The notes beneath the pieces are model-generated. The model saw only the letters and a program-made list of their open reading frames with translations, did not search any database and was not told the DNA's origin. A stretch of DNA of 36,706 nucleotides from a virus. Position 1 is the first letter of the stretch; each line of letters begins with the position of its first letter. The stretch lies in IMG/VR virus record IMGVR_UViG_3300025674_000147, positions 1 through 36,706 of that record; one strand, given 5' to 3'. Shown here one piece after another: positions 7,566 through 15,409 of this stretch. The position numbers and the translations under genes are program-made.

Positions 7566-8079
7566 AAGAAAATTAATATTAGATGAGGTAGAAGTTTTTG
7601 ATTCTTTAAATCAAATGACCTTTACTGAATATAAAGGTGTGGTAAATGGTCAATCATCATATTCAAACCATCTAATTATAAATGATAATAAAATACTCAA
7701 TTTAATTGTAAATGAATTTATTGATATGGCTGGTAAAGATTACAAACTATTAGAAGTATGGGCAAATAAATATGGTAAGGGTGGTTATGTACAAGAGCAC
7801 AGTCATGTTCCTACAATAGAAGAGTTAAAAAATGTAGATTGTAAGGCCGGTGTTTATTTCTTTAAAAAACCTAAAAGGTCAGGTGATTTTGTTTTAGATG
7901 GTGAGAAACAAAATGTTGAGGAAGGTGATATACTATTATTTAACTGTGATAAAAAACATTATTCATTGCCAAATGAAACAAATGAAGATAGGATCATATT
8001 CTCTATTAATCTTGCCAAAGGCGTAGAAAAAATATGGAATAATGATAAATGGGAGTTTAAGAAAATACTACCAAAATAA
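7549..8079 (+). CDS. 2OG/Fe(II) oxygenase-like protein (array member 8)
   Basis: A 176-residue protein. The stretch EVWANKYGKGGYVQEHSHVP (residues 69-88) carries H84 and H86, in the H-x-H arrangement of the 2OG-FeII_Oxy_5-like branch; distal H137 (DKKHYSLPN) and R148 (EDRIIFSINL) follow. AGVYFFKKP after the histidines parallels S-G-V-F-Y-V in member 6. It is the last gene of the cassette and is followed by a 25-base gap before a virion gene; no hairpin terminator is visible there, so transcription may continue rightward. Confidence 0.75.
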   Translation: MTQTLKRKLILDEVEVFDSLNQMTFTEYKGVVNGQSSYSNHLIINDNKILNLIVNEFIDMAGKDYKLLEVWANKYGKGGYVQEHSHVPTIEELKNVDCKAGVYFFKKPKRSGDFVLDGEKQNVEEGDILLFNCDKKHYSLPNETNEDRIIFSINLAKGVEKIWNNDKWEFKKILPK

Positions 8080-8104
8080 TAAAAAGCATATATAATGAGG
8101 TGCT

Positions 8105-10042
8105 ATGCTTCAGAAAATACAATTTAAGCCAGGATTTAACAAACAAGCTACAGAGACCGGAGCAGAAGGTCAATGGGTAGATGGGGATAATGTACGTTTT
8201 AGATATGGTCAGCCTGAAAAAATAGGCGGTTGGCAGCAACTAGTAGATAACACTATATCAGGACCTGTTAGAGATCAGCATACATGGACAGATTTAGATG
8301 GTAAAAAATACGCAGCTCTAGGTACATCTAAAGTATTAGTTATTTATTATGAAGGTGGGTTTTATGATATTACACCTATTAATGCAGATCAGGCAGGAGC
8401 AACCTTTGATTCAACAACAGGTTCAGCGACAGTTACTGTTAACTTAACATCTCATGGTTTATTAGTTGGAGATTATTTTAAATTTAAATCTGTATCATTA
8501 CCTGGTGGTGGTGAAACAGGATACACAACAAATGATTTTGAAACAAATGTGTTTGAAGTTATTGCAACACCTACCGGAAACACTTTTACCATTACTATGC
8601 CATCTAATGAAACTGGCACAGGAATGTCGGCTCAAGGATCTGCAACATTAAATTCATACATTACTATTGGTCCAGTTTTTCAAACACCAGCTTATGGTTG
8701 GGGTACAGATAGTTGGGGATCAGGTGAATGGGGAGAAGAATCTTCTGTAACAAACGTTACACTCGATCCTGGTTCCTGGAGCCTCGATAATTATGGACAG
8801 TTACTTGTTGCAACAGTTAAGAATGGTGCAACATATACATGGAATCCAGGAGCAGCTGGAGCTTTAGAAACTAGAGCTGCTGTTGTAAGTGGTGCACCAA
8901 CTGCATCTTTAATGAGTCTTGTATCAGATAGAGATAGACATTTATTTTTAATGGGTACTGAAGAAACTATAGGTTCACCTTCAACTCAAAATAAAATGTT
9001 TATTAGATTTTCTAATCAAGAAGATATTAACACTTGGACACCTACTGCAACCAATACTGCAGGTACATTTCTCTTGGACCAAGGAAATGAAATCATTGGA
9101 GCCGTACAAGGTAAAGATTATATTTTAGTGCTCACGGATCAAGCAGCTTATGCTATTCAGTTTGTGGGCCCACCTTTCACATTTAGTATTAGACAAGTAG
9201 GTTCTAACTGTGGATGTTTAGGTCAACATGCAATGGTGTATGCACAAGGCGCAGTCTTTTGGATGGGATTTGGTGGTGGATTCTTTATGTATGATGGTAC
9301 GGTAAAACAACTGCCGTCACTAGTTGAAGATTTTGTATTTACTACTCAAGGAGATAATTTAGGAATTAATTATGATGCCAATCAAATTGCATATGGTTAT
9401 CATAACTCATTGTATAATGAAGTAGGCTGGTACTATGCAGCATCAGGTTCACAACAAATAAATAGAAATGTAGTTTATAATTTTTTAGAACAAACCTGGA
9501 CAACAGGATCCTTATCTAGAACATCATATAATGATGCTCACACTTATGGATTACCTTATGCAACAGAGTTTACAACATCTAGTACACCTACGTTTCCAGT
9601 TATTAATGGTGCAACCAATACATTTGGAGCAAGTAAATATTGGGCCCATGAAACAGGAGTTAATGAAGTAGATGCAAATGGTGTTGAAACAGCAATTACT
9701 TCTTACATACAATCTGGAGATTATGATATATCCATGCAACAAGGCTTAGCTGGTGATGGTGAAAATATTATGAGAGTATCACGATTTATACCTGACTTTA
9801 AAAACTTATCGGGTAATGCAAAAATAACTATGTTCTTTAAAAATTACCCTAATCAGGCGGATACATCTAGTGCTGTAGCACCCTTGATTACTGGACCATT
9901 TACGTGTAATAGTACTACAACTTTTGTAAGTACAAGAGTTAGAGGAAGACAAGTAAGTTTAAAAATAGAAAATGATGCAGTAGATGAGTCTTGGAGATAT
10001 GGAACTTTGCGATTAGATATTCTTGCTGGAGGTAGAAGGTAA
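8105..10042 (+). CDS. Virion structural protein, probable tail/connector component
   Basis: A 645-residue protein opening MLQKIQFKPGFNKQATETGA, then a WVDGDNVRFRYGQPEKIGGW stretch, a signature I recognise from conserved large virion proteins of marine podophages. The body is rich in Gly, Thr, Trp and Tyr with repeated beta-strand segments (for example YITIGPVFQTPAYGWGTDSW, residues about 182-201), compatible with a beta-propeller-like or beta-sandwich fold. It ends in a WRYGTLRLDILAGGRR segment also seen in this family. There are no enzymatic motifs. A GAGG precedes the ATG by four bases. Its stop overlaps the next small gene by one base. A tail-hub or head-closure role is inferred from phage context. 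Confidence 0.7.
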   Translation: MLQKIQFKPGFNKQATETGAEGQWVDGDNVRFRYGQPEKIGGWQQLVDNTISGPVRDQHTWTDLDGKKYAALGTSKVLVIYYEGGFYDITPINADQAGATFDSTTGSATVTVNLTSHGLLVGDYFKFKSVSLPGGGETGYTTNDFETNVFEVIATPTGNTFTITMPSNETGTGMSAQGSATLNSYITIGPVFQTPAYGWGTDSWGSGEWGEESSVTNVTLDPGSWSLDNYGQLLVATVKNGATYTWNPGAAGALETRAAVVSGAPTASLMSLVSDRDRHLFLMGTEETIGSPSTQNKMFIRFSNQEDINTWTPTATNTAGTFLLDQGNEIIGAVQGKDYILVLTDQAAYAIQFVGPPFTFSIRQVGSNCGCLGQHAMVYAQGAVFWMGFGGGFFMYDGTVKQLPSLVEDFVFTTQGDNLGINYDANQIAYGYHNSLYNEVGWYYAASGSQQINRNVVYNFLEQTWTTGSLSRTSYNDAHTYGLPYATEFTTSSTPTFPVINGATNTFGASKYWAHETGVNEVDANGVETAITSYIQSGDYDISMQQGLAGDGENIMRVSRFIPDFKNLSGNAKITMFFKNYPNQADTSSAVAPLITGPFTCNSTTTFVSTRVRGRQVSLKIENDAVDESWRYGTLRLDILAGGRR

Positions 10043-10212
10043 TGGCAAAAGTAACACCAGTATTTCCAACTTTTATTAAAGACGAACAAACACAAGTTGA
10101 TAATAGTCAACAGTTAATAGAGGCTCTAGAAACATTAAAGAATCAATTAAACTTTGGTTATCAAAAAGATTTAAAAGATGAACAAACAAGATTGGAGTGG
10201 TTTTTATTCTAA
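10042..10212 (+). CDS. Small virion-module protein of unknown function
   Basis: A 56-residue protein, MAKVTPVF... to ...RLEWFLF, starting on the last base of the preceding stop (TAATG) and ending one base into the next ATG. It is mostly a charged helix (residues 14-50) with an aromatic end. Position and perfect start-stop coupling on both sides support a real gene in the structural operon. Confidence 0.65.
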   Translation: MAKVTPVFPTFIKDEQTQVDNSQQLIEALETLKNQLNFGYQKDLKDEQTRLEWFLF

Positions 10213-10556
10213 TGGCAAACTTTTATAAAAATCAAGGTTTTAATTTAACAACAACTAATTTAACAACAGTATTAACTGTTAATACAAGCTCTATCGTTAT
10301 TGTCAAAGGTATGAATATTACTAATGAACACAATAACAATCTTTTATTAGAGTGTTTTTTACACGATTCTTCAGCAGGTACAGACTATGAATTTTTTCAT
10401 AAAGATGTTGCCGCTGACACAACTGAATTAAATGTTTGTGGTCAGGCCTTGAATTTAGAGGCAGGAGATGCTATAAAAGTGAAGTCTGAAATTGCTAATA
10501 CCATACAAGGTGTTATTAGTTATTTACAGATAGATAGATCACAAGAAAATGGATAA
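10212..10556 (+). CDS. Conserved virion protein, possible decoration or neck protein
   Basis: The ATG at 10212 (product MANFYKNQGFNLTTTNLTTV...) is chosen over an earlier frame opening because it couples to the previous stop as TAATG. The 114-residue product is beta-rich, with alternating V/I/T segments (TVNTSSIVIVKGMNITNEHN, residues 22-41), a pattern of small phage jelly-roll or immunoglobulin-like virion proteins found in marine podophages. No catalytic motif is seen. It overlaps the next gene by eight bases. Confidence 0.65.
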   Translation: MANFYKNQGFNLTTTNLTTVLTVNTSSIVIVKGMNITNEHNNNLLLECFLHDSSAGTDYEFFHKDVAADTTELNVCGQALNLEAGDAIKVKSEIANTIQGVISYLQIDRSQENG

Positions 10557-10737
10557 AGTAGTAAAGATAGAAACAGAAACAAAACAAACCTTTAGAAGTA
10601 AATCTACAAAAAAGATTTATGAAACTAAGGAAGAGTTTTTAAAGAATCATACAGAAGATGATTTAGCAGTAGATACTGCGGTCACTGTAACAAATAAAGG
10701 ATTAGACTTATTACAAAAAGTAATGGGTAAAAAATAA
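10549..10737 (+). CDS. Small charged protein of unknown function
   Basis: A 62-residue protein, MDKVVKIETETKQTFRSK..., with a basic first half, a KEEFLKNHTEDDL helix and a VTVTNKGLDLLQKVMGKK end. It overlaps the preceding virion gene by eight bases and lies three bases before the glycosyltransferase gene, in the same frame. I do not recognise a family with a known role; similar small proteins occur at this place in related marine phages. Confidence 0.6.
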   Translation: MDKVVKIETETKQTFRSKSTKKIYETKEEFLKNHTEDDLAVDTAVTVTNKGLDLLQKVMGKK

Positions 10738-10740
10738 TTT

Positions 10741-11676
10741 ATGGAATCACCTAGAGGTGGTACTGAATTACAGTTAGAGTATTTAAATAAGTATGTAGAT
10801 AAAAGCATACTGGATCAAGTACAAATAACAACATCAGTACCAGAAAAAATACCATTACATCCAACTAAGTTAAATATACTTTGGCAAAAAAATTCATATG
10901 ATCAAGGTAATTTAGCACCATGGTTTAAAGATAAATCTAATCATAAAAAATATGATTGGTATGTATTTAATTCACATTGGAATTATGAGAAGTTTAGATA
11001 TAATTTTGATATACCTACAGAAAGATCTTTGGTAATTAAAAATGCAGTTGATAGTATTAAACCAAGAGATATTGATAAAAAGAAAGATAAAATAAAACTA
11101 ATCTTTCATCCAACACCATGGAGAGGATTAAATGTAATGTTAGCTACAATGCAGTTACTAAACAATCCTAATATTGAACTTGATGTATATTCATCAACAG
11201 AAGTATATGGAAAAGCTTTTAAAGAAGCTAACGATAAACAATGGCAAGAATTATATCAACAAGCAAAAGATTTAAAAAATGTAAATTACATTGGATATAA
11301 ACCTAATGAATATATAAAAGAACATTTACGTGAGTATGATATATTTGCGTATCCAAATATATGGGAAGAAACATTTTGTATATCAGCAGTAGAAGCGATG
11401 GCTGCAGGTCTTTATCTTATTACCACAAATAATGGAGCTTTGTATGAAACATGTGCAGAGTTTTCTACTTATATTCCATATCAAAAAAACTATATGAATT
11501 TAGCTAGCAACTTTGCTTATGCAATAGATGCTTCAGCAAAAAAACTTTATAGTGATGGAGTTAAGCAACACTTAAAAATGCAAGTGGAATATACTAATCA
11601 ATACTACAATTGGACAAGACAAGGAAACGCTTGGACTAATTTTTTAAAAGGAGCACTAAATGCAAGATCCAAGTAA
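10741..11676 (+). CDS. GT-B fold glycosyltransferase, GT4-like
   Basis: A 311-residue protein. The C-terminal half carries the GT4 donor-binding signature: YIGYKPNEYIKEHLREYDIF leads to PNIWEETFCISAVEAMAAG (about residues 205-223), the E-x-F-x7-E motif region of retaining glycosyltransferases. FHPTPWRGLNVML near 122-134 corresponds to the start of the donor domain, with R128 in place of the usual lysine region. The N-terminus begins almost at the GGTELQLEYL loop, so the usual first beta strand is absent; the stop of the preceding gene lies in the same frame three bases upstream, which rules out a longer product. The likely role is adding sugar to a virion protein, DNA or host glycan. It overlaps the second transferase by 17 bases. 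Confidence 0.82.
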   Translation: MESPRGGTELQLEYLNKYVDKSILDQVQITTSVPEKIPLHPTKLNILWQKNSYDQGNLAPWFKDKSNHKKYDWYVFNSHWNYEKFRYNFDIPTERSLVIKNAVDSIKPRDIDKKKDKIKLIFHPTPWRGLNVMLATMQLLNNPNIELDVYSSTEVYGKAFKEANDKQWQELYQQAKDLKNVNYIGYKPNEYIKEHLREYDIFAYPNIWEETFCISAVEAMAAGLYLITTNNGALYETCAEFSTYIPYQKNYMNLASNFAYAIDASAKKLYSDGVKQHLKMQVEYTNQYYNWTRQGNAWTNFLKGALNARSK

Positions 11677-12481
11677 ACCAATATGGGTAAAACCAAAAGT
11701 AGAATCTAATAGCACATTACCATGTATATATTTAGCAACACCTGTACATAGTGAATGTTCTATTCATTACACACAAGCTCTATTATCTTTTCAACAAGCT
11801 TGTCTTAGTAAAGGTATACTAGTTAGTTTTGCATTATTAAAATCATCATTAGTTACTCAAGGTAGAAACTTATGTGTATCTAACTTCATGGAATTAAGTG
11901 ACACCTATAGTCATTTTTTATTTATTGATTCTGATATAGAATTTAGTCCAGATACAATCTTTAAAATGATTGAAGCAGACAAAGAAGTTATTGCTGCACC
12001 ATATCCATTAAAACATTTAGATTGGGATAAAATAAGTCATAGAATAAAAGGTAAAGAATTAGATTCTGAAACGTTATCCATGATGGGTTTTACTTGGCCA
12101 ATTAAACTAGAACACACTAAAGAAATATCTGTAACCAAAGGTATTATGGAAGTTTCTCATGCACCAACTGGATGTATGTTAATTAAAAAACAAGTATTTG
12201 AGAAGATGATTAAAGCGTATCCAAACTTAAAGATAGAACAACCAACCATTGTCAATGGTGAGGAATCTACTAAACCATATTATTATAACTTTTTTGACAC
12301 ATTTCATGAACCTGAAACTAAAAGGTATTATGGTGAGGATTTTGGATTCTGTAAAAGATGGACTGAAATAGGTGGTAAATGTTATTTATATGTACCCGAT
12401 AATCTTACACATATTGGTGAATATAGATACACTGGAAACCTGTTAAAGGACATGCAACAGAATCTTAAAAAGATTGACTAA
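11660..12481 (+). CDS. GT-A fold glycosyltransferase-like protein
   Basis: A 273-residue protein starting with a good AAGGAG site. After a proline-rich lead, IYLATPVHSECSIHYTQALL (residues 23-42) starts the nucleotide-binding fold, and HFLFIDSDIEFSPDTIFKMI (85-104) carries the DxD-type metal site (D90-S-D92). APYPLKH, SHAPTGCMLIKK and a late YYGEDFGFCKRW segment (E-D acidic pair) match family 2 or Anp1-like transferases. It is probably an inverting glycosyltransferase working with the preceding GT-B enzyme. Its stop codon is within a perfect 15-base palindrome. Confidence 0.75.
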   Translation: MQDPSKPIWVKPKVESNSTLPCIYLATPVHSECSIHYTQALLSFQQACLSKGILVSFALLKSSLVTQGRNLCVSNFMELSDTYSHFLFIDSDIEFSPDTIFKMIEADKEVIAAPYPLKHLDWDKISHRIKGKELDSETLSMMGFTWPIKLEHTKEISVTKGIMEVSHAPTGCMLIKKQVFEKMIKAYPNLKIEQPTIVNGEESTKPYYYNFFDTFHEPETKRYYGEDFGFCKRWTEIGGKCYLYVPDNLTHIGEYRYTGNLLKDMQQNLKKID

Positions 12482-12487
12482 GTCAAT
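12473..12487. promoter_or_regulatory. Perfect 15-base palindrome with promoter-like context
   Basis: ATTGACT-A-AGTCAAT is a perfect inverted repeat spanning the stop of the glycosyltransferase gene. TTGACT at 12474-12479 is a 5-of-6 match to a -35 box, and TAAATT (4 of 6) lies 17 bases further on at 12497-12502. The palindrome would overlap the -35 box, a usual place for an operator. The following 70 bases are the only non-coding gap in this part of the virion module. Confidence 0.4.
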
Positions 12488-12555
12488 AAAATCAAGTAAA
12501 TTACGTCAATTACAGGTATCATTCCCTGCTCTTTTACATTATAAACTATTAAATT

Positions 12556-14532
12556 ATGGCAATATCAAGAATGCAAATGAACAGACAATTACGAGCAGGT
12601 GGCGGTATCATGGATATTGCACCTAGAGAAAAATTCGGTTTAGGAAGTAAGCTTAAAAGAGCCGTTAGAAAAATTATACCTAATGAAGTAGCAGATGTAG
12701 CTAGTAAAGCAGCTCCGTTTGTAGCTCCGTTTAACCCATTACTTGCAGGAGGTATGGCTGCTATAGGTGGGTTTGATAAATCAGGAAGTATTGGTGATTC
12801 TTTAAAAAGAGGTATTCTAACCTATGGTGGTGGACAAGCTGCTAGATATTTAGGTGGCGCAGGATTTCAACAAGGTGTTAATCCATTTGCAGGTGCAGAT
12901 TTTTCTCAAGGTATTATGTCTGGTCTTGGTAGTTTAGGTAGCTCACCTATTGGAACTTCAACAGGATTAAAATTAGGTCAGTATCCAATATTTGGTGGAC
13001 CACAAGCTGTACCTGAAGGACAATATTTACCAACAGACTTTGCAAAAGAAACATTACCTTTAGAACAAGCAACAACTGGTTTAACTCAAGGTGGTGGAGA
13101 AGTTGCAAAAAAAACTACAACTGATTTATTAAAAACATTAGTTAGTCCACAATCAACTTTAGGTGAAAGAGGAACAGCATTAAAAGATTTAGGTGGTAAG
13201 GCATTAAAAGCTGTATACACAGATAAAGAAGGTAACTTAGATAAGATGGCTGTTGCAGGAACTATTGCTGGAGTTACAAGTTATATAGAAGCTAAAAAAT
13301 TAGCTGAAGAAGCAGGACTAGTAGATGATGCAGAAGAATATACTGAAGAAATGTATAATGCAGACAAAGCTAAGTATGCAGAAAAATATGGTGAATATTT
13401 AACACCAGAAGCTTTTGGATTAAAAGACGGTGGTAGAATAGGTTTAAGAGATGGTATGAATTACAAATTCATGGAATTAGTTGATGAAGATGCTGAAGAA
13501 GAATACTACAAGAAAAAAGCAGACGAATTAGATAGAAAATATAATCCACAAAACTATAAAGATATTATTCCAAAAGAAAAACCTTTAGATCAATTTATGT
13601 TAAATGAAATCATGGGTGATAAAGGTATGAATACTTTATCAGAAGATACTAGAGATAAGGCTATGAAAATGTATGCTAAAAGAGCATATGAAAAAGGACA
13701 AATATCTGAAGAAGAATATAGAGAGATTATGGGTTTTAAAGTAGGTGGTAGAGTAGGATATAAAGATGCAGGATTTACTACTGTAAAAGATTTAGATATT
13801 AAAAGAGATAAGTCAAAAGTTTTAGTAATGGATGAAGATGGTAGTACAAAAATTATGGATAAAGAAATAGCTAAAACTTTAGGTTTAAAAATAATTGCAG
13901 ATAGTTTTGATACAGAGCTAATAAAAAAAGCTAATGGTGGTAGAGTTAAATACGCATTTGGATCTCCAGAAAATACAGGAAGAAAAGAAGGTATAACTAG
14001 TATTACTTTAAGTGAAACAACAGATGATTTAGATCCTAGTACAGACAAACCAGAAGGTATAGAAACTATTTTAGATGATAAACTTTCTTATTATATCCCT
14101 GGATTTAGTTCAAAAGATTTAAGTAAATTATATAAAGTATTGGGTAAAGAAGGTGGTAAAAATGTAGATTTTAAAAACCTACATAAAGTATTAAGTAATC
14201 CAAATGATTATCCAGAAGCTATTATTGAGATTAAAGAAATGTTAGGTATACCAGGTAAAAAAAATGGTGGTAGAATACAATATGCAATGGGGACCGAAGT
14301 GCCTATTAGAGAAAACCAAGCAGGAGTAAGTGAAATGGATTTTAGACAAACTGGTGGATTTGTCCCACCAATTGGTGTAAAAGAGAGAGCAGATGATATT
14401 CCAGCAATGTTATCTAATAATGAATTCGTATTTACCGCTGATGCAGTAAGAGCTGCAGGTGGTGGAAGTGTAAACAAAGGAGCTAAAAAGATGTATGATC
14501 TTATGAAGTCTCTAGAAGGTAAAGTAGTATAA
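12556..14532 (+). CDS. Large virion protein with GGR repeats
   Basis: A 658-residue protein with the opening SRMQMNRQLRAGGGIMD typical of marine podophage virion proteins. Residues 50-130 are Gly/Ala-rich and hydrophobic in part. A short motif GGR-[IV]-x-[YL]-x-x-G occurs four times (DGGRIGLRDG at 291-300, then VGGRVGYKDAG, NGGRVKYAFG and NGGRIQYAMG), separated by acidic or charged helices. The C-terminal part (TGGFVPPIGVKERADDIPAM and LSNNEFVFTADAVRAAGGGS) is a segment I know from the ends of large phage structural proteins. An internal virion or tail-associated role is likely. It couples to the next gene as TAATG. Confidence 0.7.
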   Translation: MAISRMQMNRQLRAGGGIMDIAPREKFGLGSKLKRAVRKIIPNEVADVASKAAPFVAPFNPLLAGGMAAIGGFDKSGSIGDSLKRGILTYGGGQAARYLGGAGFQQGVNPFAGADFSQGIMSGLGSLGSSPIGTSTGLKLGQYPIFGGPQAVPEGQYLPTDFAKETLPLEQATTGLTQGGGEVAKKTTTDLLKTLVSPQSTLGERGTALKDLGGKALKAVYTDKEGNLDKMAVAGTIAGVTSYIEAKKLAEEAGLVDDAEEYTEEMYNADKAKYAEKYGEYLTPEAFGLKDGGRIGLRDGMNYKFMELVDEDAEEEYYKKKADELDRKYNPQNYKDIIPKEKPLDQFMLNEIMGDKGMNTLSEDTRDKAMKMYAKRAYEKGQISEEEYREIMGFKVGGRVGYKDAGFTTVKDLDIKRDKSKVLVMDEDGSTKIMDKEIAKTLGLKIIADSFDTELIKKANGGRVKYAFGSPENTGRKEGITSITLSETTDDLDPSTDKPEGIETILDDKLSYYIPGFSSKDLSKLYKVLGKEGGKNVDFKNLHKVLSNPNDYPEAIIEIKEMLGIPGKKNGGRIQYAMGTEVPIRENQAGVSEMDFRQTGGFVPPIGVKERADDIPAMLSNNEFVFTADAVRAAGGGSVNKGAKKMYDLMKSLEGKVV

Positions 14533-15407
14533 TGGCTGAACAAACAACGATATCAAGACCGGCACCTTATTTAGAAGCTGCAGGTGAAAAATTTATAGAC
14601 TTAGCATCACAACTAGCCGCTAAACCAGTTGATACAAGTGCATTTGCACCAACGATTGCTGGACAAAATGTTTTAACACAAGCTGCACAACAACAAGCTG
14701 CTACACAAGCAGGACTTGGCACATTATCTTTTGATCCAACAACTGGAGCTGTATCTGGTGTTGGCACAGGAACTGGTGTTGCAGGTTATCAACCATTCTT
14801 ACAACAAGCTGCTGCATATTCAGGACCACAAGCTTATCAATCTTTTATGTCACCTTATCAACAAGAAGTAATTGATACTTCATTAGCAGAGTTTGATAAA
14901 CAAAGACAAATTGCAAGACAACAATTAATGGGAAGTCAGGTTGCTCAAGGAGCCTTTGGCCAAGGTCGAGGACAAATTGCTGAGTCTGAATTTGCTGCGC
15001 AGTCATTACAAGACAGAGCATTATTACAAGCGCAATTGCAACAACAAGGATTTAGTCAAGCACAACAAGCTGCAGCTCAAGCACAAGCACAACAAGCAGG
15101 TCTAGCTTCATTACAACCAAGTTTAGCACAAACAAATATACAACAACTAGGTGCTGCAGGCACAGGAAACTTAGCTTACCAACAAGCAATACTAGATGCA
15201 GCAGCTCAAGGAGCTCAAATGTCTGCATACGAACCAAGAGAAAGATTAGGATTCTTAGGTTCTGCAATTGGTGGTATGTTATCAGGACAACCTCAAGCGT
15301 ACTCAACTCAAACAACTGCACCGGCTGCAGGTACTGTAGGTCCATTAAGTCAAGCATTATCTAGTGCTGTTGGTATTTATGGCTTAGGTAGTTTATTTGG
15401 GAGATAA
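14532..15407 (+). CDS. Gln/Ala-rich virion protein
   Basis: A 291-residue protein rich in Gln, Ala and Gly. Residues 95-210 form long Q/A helices (for example QQQGFSQAQQAAAQAQAQQ), followed by a Gly-rich end with FLGSAIGGMLSG and SAVGIYGLGSLFG, short hydrophobic stretches that could insert into or line a membrane or channel. Helical, Ala/Gln-rich proteins between tail and internal core genes are typical of ejected internal virion proteins in short-tailed phages. The role is inferred; no catalytic residues are seen. It starts on the last base of the preceding stop. Confidence 0.65.
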   Translation: MAEQTTISRPAPYLEAAGEKFIDLASQLAAKPVDTSAFAPTIAGQNVLTQAAQQQAATQAGLGTLSFDPTTGAVSGVGTGTGVAGYQPFLQQAAAYSGPQAYQSFMSPYQQEVIDTSLAEFDKQRQIARQQLMGSQVAQGAFGQGRGQIAESEFAAQSLQDRALLQAQLQQQGFSQAQQAAAQAQAQQAGLASLQPSLAQTNIQQLGAAGTGNLAYQQAILDAAAQGAQMSAYEPRERLGFLGSAIGGMLSGQPQAYSTQTTAPAAGTVGPLSQALSSAVGIYGLGSLFGR

Positions 15408-15409
15408 TA

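Noticed and set aside
8091-8096. Perfect TATAAT just before the virion gene at 8105
   Set aside because: No -35 box or TG element at proper distance and only nine bases to the ATG, so a promoter is not supported.
13590-14543. Long open frames on the minus strand below the virion genes
   Set aside because: They are antisense to well-supported genes, lack ribosome sites and have hydrophobic, Ser/Pro-rich products typical of shadows.
15052-15357. Minus-strand Leu-rich open frame that looks like a membrane protein
   Set aside because: Leu codons come from reading the CAA/GCA-rich virion gene backwards; no start context.
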